This document shows positions 33,054 to 36,472 of a DNA stretch of 36,472 nt, in pieces. The notes beneath the pieces were generated by a model, which did not search any database, was not told the origin of the DNA, and saw only the letters and a program-made list of their open reading frames with translations. The translations under genes and the position numbers were made by a program. This stretch comes from Oscillospiraceae bacterium. GTDB taxonomy: Bacteria; Bacillota; Clostridia; UMGS1883. The stretch is from the NCBI GenBank assembly GCA_015068735.1, contig SVJW01000001.1, forward strand, positions 73,123 to 109,594, given 5' to 3'. Position 1 is the first letter of the stretch. Each line of letters opens with the position of its first letter.

Positions 33054-34792
33054 TACTCCTGCACCTCGCTTTCAATTGCACCAAAGGGACAGAGCTGTGT
33101 GCAAACCTCACAACCTACGCAGAGAGTCTTGTCGATTTCTGCCTTACCGTCGTGCATACTGATTGCAGGACAGCCGAAGGACATACATTTCTTACAGCTC
33201 TTACATTTATCCTTATTAACCACAAGAGGTTTCTTGGGTTTAACATATTTAAGAAGTACGCAGGGGCGTCTGGAAATGATTACAGACGGCTCGTCTGCGG
33301 CGAGTTCTTCCTTAAGAACTCTTTCACATTCTTTAAGGTCGTAGGGATCAACTACGGTTACGCGGTTGATACCAACGCTTCTGCAAAGAGTTTCAAGGTC
33401 AATCTTGGATGCAGGATCTCCCTTTATATTATAACCTGTTGTAGGATTCTGCTGATGACCTGTCATACCTGTGATAGAGTTATCAAGTATAATAACGGTT
33501 GAATTTGAACCGTTGTAAGCAATATTTATAAGTCCTGTTACACCGCTGTGCATAAATGTGGAGTCACCGATTACGCAAACGCTCTTCTTCTCGCTATTCT
33601 CTCCACCAGCCTTATTAAAGCCGTGAAGTCCGGAAACAGATGCACCCATACAAAGGGTAGAATCAAGTGCGGTAAGAGGAGGCATCGCTCCAAGGGTATA
33701 ACAACCGATATCACCAAGTACTGTAACCTTGTTCTTTGCAAGAACGTAATACATACCTCTGTGGGGGCAACCTGCACACATCATCGGAGGACGCATGGGA
33801 ATTTCCATTGCGAGGTCGTATGCTTTTTTCGCTTCCTTACCCATTGCTTCTCTGATAGTTTTCTGGCTGAATTCACCGATACAGCTGAAAAGCTCTTTGC
33901 CTGTAACATCTACGCCGATATTTTTGCAATGGGACTCGATAATACCGTCAAGCTCTTCAATAACATAAACCTTATCCATTTTGGAAGCAAATTCCTTGAT
34001 AGATTTCACGGGAAGAGGATTTACAAGACCAAGCTTATAAACACTTACGCTGTCACCAAGAGCTTCCTTAACGTACTGGTAGCTTGCACCGGATGTGATT
34101 ACACCGATTGTGGAATCAGTATATTCTATGCGGTTAAAGTCACAATTTTCAGCAAGTTCAGTAAGCTTCGCTGTTCTTTCTTCAACAAAGGGATGGCGTT
34201 TTTTTGCATTACCCGGCATCATAATATATTTTGCAGGATTCTTTTCGTATTTCTTTACACCAACCTCGTTTCTTTCGCCTGTTTCAACGATGCTCTGTGA
34301 ATGAGCAATTCTTGTGCACATACGAAGAAGCACGGGGGTGTCATATTTTTCGGAAAGCTCAAAAGCCTTCTTTGCAAAATCATATGACTCCTGAGAATCG
34401 GCAGGCTCAAGCATAGGAACTTTTGCACCGATTGCATAATGACGGGAATCCTGCTCGTTCTGAGAGGAATGCATTCCCGGGTCATCTGCAACGCAGATAA
34501 CCATACCGCCGTTCACACCTGTATAAGAAAGCGTGAACAAGGGGTCAGCCGCCACGTTAAGACCAACGTGCTTCATGGCACAAGCAGTTCTTGCACCTTG
34601 AAGGGATGCACCAAAGGACACTTCGCAGGCTACCTTTTCGTTTGGTGCCCACTCGCAATATATTTCATCATATTTTGCCGCAAATTCTGTAATTTCTGTG
34701 CTGGGTGTTCCGGGGTAGGACGAAATTACGTTACATCCTGCCTCGTAAAGACCGCGTGCAACAGCGGCATTACCGATAAGTAACTGTTTCAT
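33053..34792 (-). CDS. iorA: Indolepyruvate:ferredoxin oxidoreductase, alpha subunit
   Basis: 579 residues. The N-terminal pyrimidine-binding domain starts LLIGNAAVARGLYEAGCNVI, followed by SYPGTPSTEI. The TPP-binding domain has GDIGCYTLGA and GDSTFMHSGVTGLINIAYNG, then ILDNSITGMTGHQQNP. At the C-terminus are two [4Fe-4S] ferredoxin motifs, CKSCKKC...CP and CVGCEVC...CP. It oxidatively decarboxylates indolepyruvate and other arylpyruvates to aryl-acetyl-CoA, reducing ferredoxin; the reverse reductive carboxylation is also known in anaerobes. It is oxygen-sensitive. It is second in the operon, 21 bases after the first PaaK gene, with SD AAAGGA. Confidence 0.95.
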   Translation of the reverse strand: MKQLLIGNAAVARGLYEAGCNVISSYPGTPSTEITEFAAKYDEIYCEWAPNEKVACEVSFGASLQGARTACAMKHVGLNVAADPLFTLSYTGVNGGMVICVADDPGMHSSQNEQDSRHYAIGAKVPMLEPADSQESYDFAKKAFELSEKYDTPVLLRMCTRIAHSQSIVETGERNEVGVKKYEKNPAKYIMMPGNAKKRHPFVEERTAKLTELAENCDFNRIEYTDSTIGVITSGASYQYVKEALGDSVSVYKLGLVNPLPVKSIKEFASKMDKVYVIEELDGIIESHCKNIGVDVTGKELFSCIGEFSQKTIREAMGKEAKKAYDLAMEIPMRPPMMCAGCPHRGMYYVLAKNKVTVLGDIGCYTLGAMPPLTALDSTLCMGASVSGLHGFNKAGGENSEKKSVCVIGDSTFMHSGVTGLINIAYNGSNSTVIILDNSITGMTGHQQNPTTGYNIKGDPASKIDLETLCRSVGINRVTVVDPYDLKECERVLKEELAADEPSVIISRRPCVLLKYVKPKKPLVVNKDKCKSCKKCMSFGCPAISMHDGKAEIDKTLCVGCEVCTQLCPFGAIESEVQE

Positions 34793-34813
34793 TTTATATC
34801 TTTCCTTTCGGAT

Positions 34814-36124
34814 TTATTTTTCGTTTCTGAGATCTAAAATTCTCTTGGCTTTTCCCTGAAAACGTTCAAGTGTTTTCGGCGGAACAAGGGTAATCTTCGC
34901 CTGAAGTCCGAGCACGCTCTTGATTCTTTCCTGAATAAGACGAATAAGCTTTTCAAGTTCACCATAATTCTCAAGTACGCTTGCATCAAGAAGCTCAACC
35001 TTGATTTCAAGAGTATCCTTGAAGTTACCCTCTCTGCGTACCACAAGCTGATAATGAGGACCGATTTTATCAATATTTATAAGAACGCTCTCAATCTGTG
35101 TGGGGAACACGTTAACGCCCTTGATAATGAGCATATCGTCTGTTCTTCCCTTGGTCTTACTCATTCTGACATGAGTTCTGCCACACTTACAAGGCTCATA
35201 ATCGAGAGTGGTAATATCTCTTGTTCTGTAGCGGAGAACAGGCATACCCTGTTTTGTAAGAGTAGTAACAACAAGCTCGCCTGTTTCACCCTGACCAAGT
35301 CTCTTTCCTGTGTCGGGATCCACGATTTCGGGAAGGAAGTGATCTTCTGCAAAGTGCATACCGTCACGCTCAAAGCAGTCACCGCTTACGCCGGGGCCGC
35401 CAAGCTCTGTCATACCGTAGTTATCGGAAACGTATATACCAAGATTCTGCTCGATAGCAGTTCTCATTTCGGGAGTACAAGGCTCGCTACCCAAAATACC
35501 GAGCTTCAGCTTATATTCGCTAAGGGGAATACCGCCCTCTTTCACAGCTTCACTAAGGTAAAGAGCATATGACGGAGTTGCAACAAGACCTGTTACGCCA
35601 AGGTCACGCATCATCATAAGCTGTTTTTCAGTATTGCCGGAAGACATGGGAATTACTGTTGCGCCAATTTTTTCAAGACCGTAGTGAAGACCCAGTGCAC
35701 CTGTAAAAAGTCCGTAACCGAAAGAAATCTGGATGATATCCTCAGCAGTTACACCGCCTGCCACTGCAACACGGGCAACGCAGTCACTCCACACATCAAC
35801 ATCTTCCTTGGTATAAACACCTACGGTAGGCTTACCGGTAGTACCGCTTGAAGCATGAACACGAACGATATCCTTCATCGGTGCAGCCATCAGTCCAAGG
35901 GGATAGTTATCACGGAAATCTGACTTTTCTGTGAAAGGTATGTATTCGATATCGGAAAGCACTTTAATCTTGCTTCCGTCACCCACACCTGCCGCATCCA
36001 GCTTGTCGTGGTAGAATTTTGTGTTATTATAGCAGTATGCCACGATATTTTTAAGGCGCTCAAGCTGAAGTGCTTCAAGCTCCTTACGGGGCATAGTTTC
36101 TATATCTTTCTGGAAAAAGTTCAT
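34814..36124 (-). CDS. paaK: Phenylacetate-CoA ligase family enzyme (copy 2, first gene of the operon)
   Basis: 436 residues. The AMP-binding P-loop HASSGTTGKPTVGVYT lies near 91-106, the adenylation motif NYGMTELGGPG near 235-245, and RYRTRDITTL is followed by CKCGRTH. The C-terminal region ends GKAKRILDLR. The reaction is as for copy 1, with some different active-site neighbours (for example MTELGG against LTEICG). It is the promoter-proximal gene, with SD GGAAGG, in the order PaaK-IorA-IorB-PaaK-ACT. Which aryl acid each copy uses cannot be told from the sequence. Confidence 0.9.
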   Translation of the reverse strand: MNFFQKDIETMPRKELEALQLERLKNIVAYCYNNTKFYHDKLDAAGVGDGSKIKVLSDIEYIPFTEKSDFRDNYPLGLMAAPMKDIVRVHASSGTTGKPTVGVYTKEDVDVWSDCVARVAVAGGVTAEDIIQISFGYGLFTGALGLHYGLEKIGATVIPMSSGNTEKQLMMMRDLGVTGLVATPSYALYLSEAVKEGGIPLSEYKLKLGILGSEPCTPEMRTAIEQNLGIYVSDNYGMTELGGPGVSGDCFERDGMHFAEDHFLPEIVDPDTGKRLGQGETGELVVTTLTKQGMPVLRYRTRDITTLDYEPCKCGRTHVRMSKTKGRTDDMLIIKGVNVFPTQIESVLINIDKIGPHYQLVVRREGNFKDTLEIKVELLDASVLENYGELEKLIRLIQERIKSVLGLQAKITLVPPKTLERFQGKAKRILDLRNEK

Positions 36125-36177
36125 GATATAAACCTTCCTTTCTTCACATTGTAAAAGATATTTTACGATTATCTTTT

Positions 36178-36186
36178 ATTGTAACA
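36178..36186 (-). promoter_or_regulatory. Probable extended -10 promoter of the aromatic operon
   Basis: On the minus strand TGTTACAAT (36186-36178): -10 TACAAT with an extended TGn. A poor -35 (TATGAA) lies 17 bases upstream. The leader would be about 45 bases. Confidence 0.5.
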
Positions 36187-36472
36187 CAAATTTATGAATT
36201 TTCATAGTGTTTTTTTAGAAAAAATCAAATAAAACCCTCGCTACGAGGAAGCTTATGTTCTTTTGTAACCAAAAAGGGTTGTTCAACGGAGTCGTTGAGG
36301 ACTGTGTGTACTTTTGGGAGCCAAAAGTACCAAAAAACGCGGGGATTCCGATTCCCCCTTGCCGTTTGCGGTTCCCGAAGACTCGATGTTACCACATCTC
36401 GCTTTTCGACCGCGGCACAGCTCTGCGCCATCGCTTTATCTGCCACAGGCAGCGCTCAGGCTCGATTCCCCT
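36187..36472. repeat. GC-rich inverted-repeat-rich spacer running off the right edge, probable dispersed repeat
   Basis: There is no convincing gene. A 73-codon frame on the minus strand (36225-36446) has no ribosome site and an odd composition. It holds GTACTTTTGG (36308-36317) with its exact complement CCAAAAGTAC (36321-36330), TCAACG-GAGT-CGTTGA (about 36284-36299), GGGGA/TCCCC (about 36341-36357), and a strongly GC-rich last 100 bases unlike the neighbouring AT-rich promoter. It is incomplete at the edge, so its extent is unknown. Confidence 0.4.

Noticed and set aside
36225..36446. 73-codon minus-strand ORF at the right edge
   Set aside because: No ribosome site, covers inverted repeats, and composition is unlike coding sequence here.
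36440..36472. Possible tRNA 3' half at the right edge (GGCTCGATTCCCC)
   Set aside because: The T-loop should begin TTC; here it reads CTC, and no acceptor or anticodon stem is found upstream.
1..36472. CRISPR array, prophage, IS element or toxin-antitoxin pair
   Set aside because: No regularly spaced repeats, transposase, integrase, phage structural gene or paired small toxin/antitoxin frames were seen.

Overview
The window is a 36.5 kb chromosomal piece of a low-to-medium GC, endospore-forming, strictly fermentative Firmicute. It most resembles a gut member of class Clostridia, probably of the Oscillospirales/Ruminococcaceae type. The evidence is a YtxC-family protein, YabP, YabQ, sigma-G and a SPOCS/LysM protein (sporulation), AGGAGG-type ribosome binding sites, consensus sigma-A promoters, a bile salt hydrolase, and an oxygen-sensitive indolepyruvate:ferredoxin oxidoreductase. 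I see no phage, IS element, CRISPR array, rRNA or tRNA. The assignment rests on gene content only.

Layout. (1) 1-911: the end of an unrecognised reading frame and ytxC. (2) 960-9106, minus strand: a small zinc-ribbon-like lipoprotein with its own promoter, then recJ - relA/spoT - MBL hydrolase - hemZ - TGS/uridine-kinase-like protein, a tight housekeeping and stringent-response run read from a promoter at 9201. (3) 9270-10687, plus: bile salt hydrolase and a small cysteine-rich protein, followed by a dense block of terminator hairpins. (4) 10874-17293, minus: uvrB-uvrA, then yabP-yabQ, then divIC-yabR with a separate sigma-A promoter. (5) 17294-17826: a gene-free region with at least one candidate small RNA. 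(6) 17827-19353: a SPOCS-LysM sporulation protein on plus, then a GC-rich structured repeat-like spacer. (7) 19716-23034, minus: an AraC regulator, a creatinase-like M24 protein and a protein of the Anabaena sensory rhodopsin transducer (ASRT) family, with sigG directly downstream. (8) 23209-25394, plus: fumarase (fumC) and a membrane-anchored unknown. (9) 25430-30092, minus: galE - pgi - DUF4340 - DUF624 membrane protein. (10) 30093-30708: an AT-rich spacer with DnaA-box-like direct repeats. (11) 30709-36124, minus: a five-gene aromatic 2-oxoacid operon (PaaK - IorA - IorB - PaaK - ACT protein). (12) The right edge is another GC-rich, inverted-repeat-rich sequence.

How it works together. The most interesting signal is regulatory. 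sigG has its Shine-Dalgarno inside the descending arm of a terminator hairpin, and a textbook sigma-F promoter is embedded in the ascending arm. Read-through RNA from the upstream operon should therefore be terminated or untranslatable, while RNA started by sigma-F lacks the ascending arm and leaves the ribosome site free. yabP has a similar SD-in-hairpin layout. The aromatic operon can convert arylacetates to aryl-CoA and arylpyruvates, or the reverse. Its ACT protein suggests control by an amino acid. The AraC/M24/ASRT trio looks like a small-molecule utilisation unit whose M24 member has lost the usual metal-binding aspartates.
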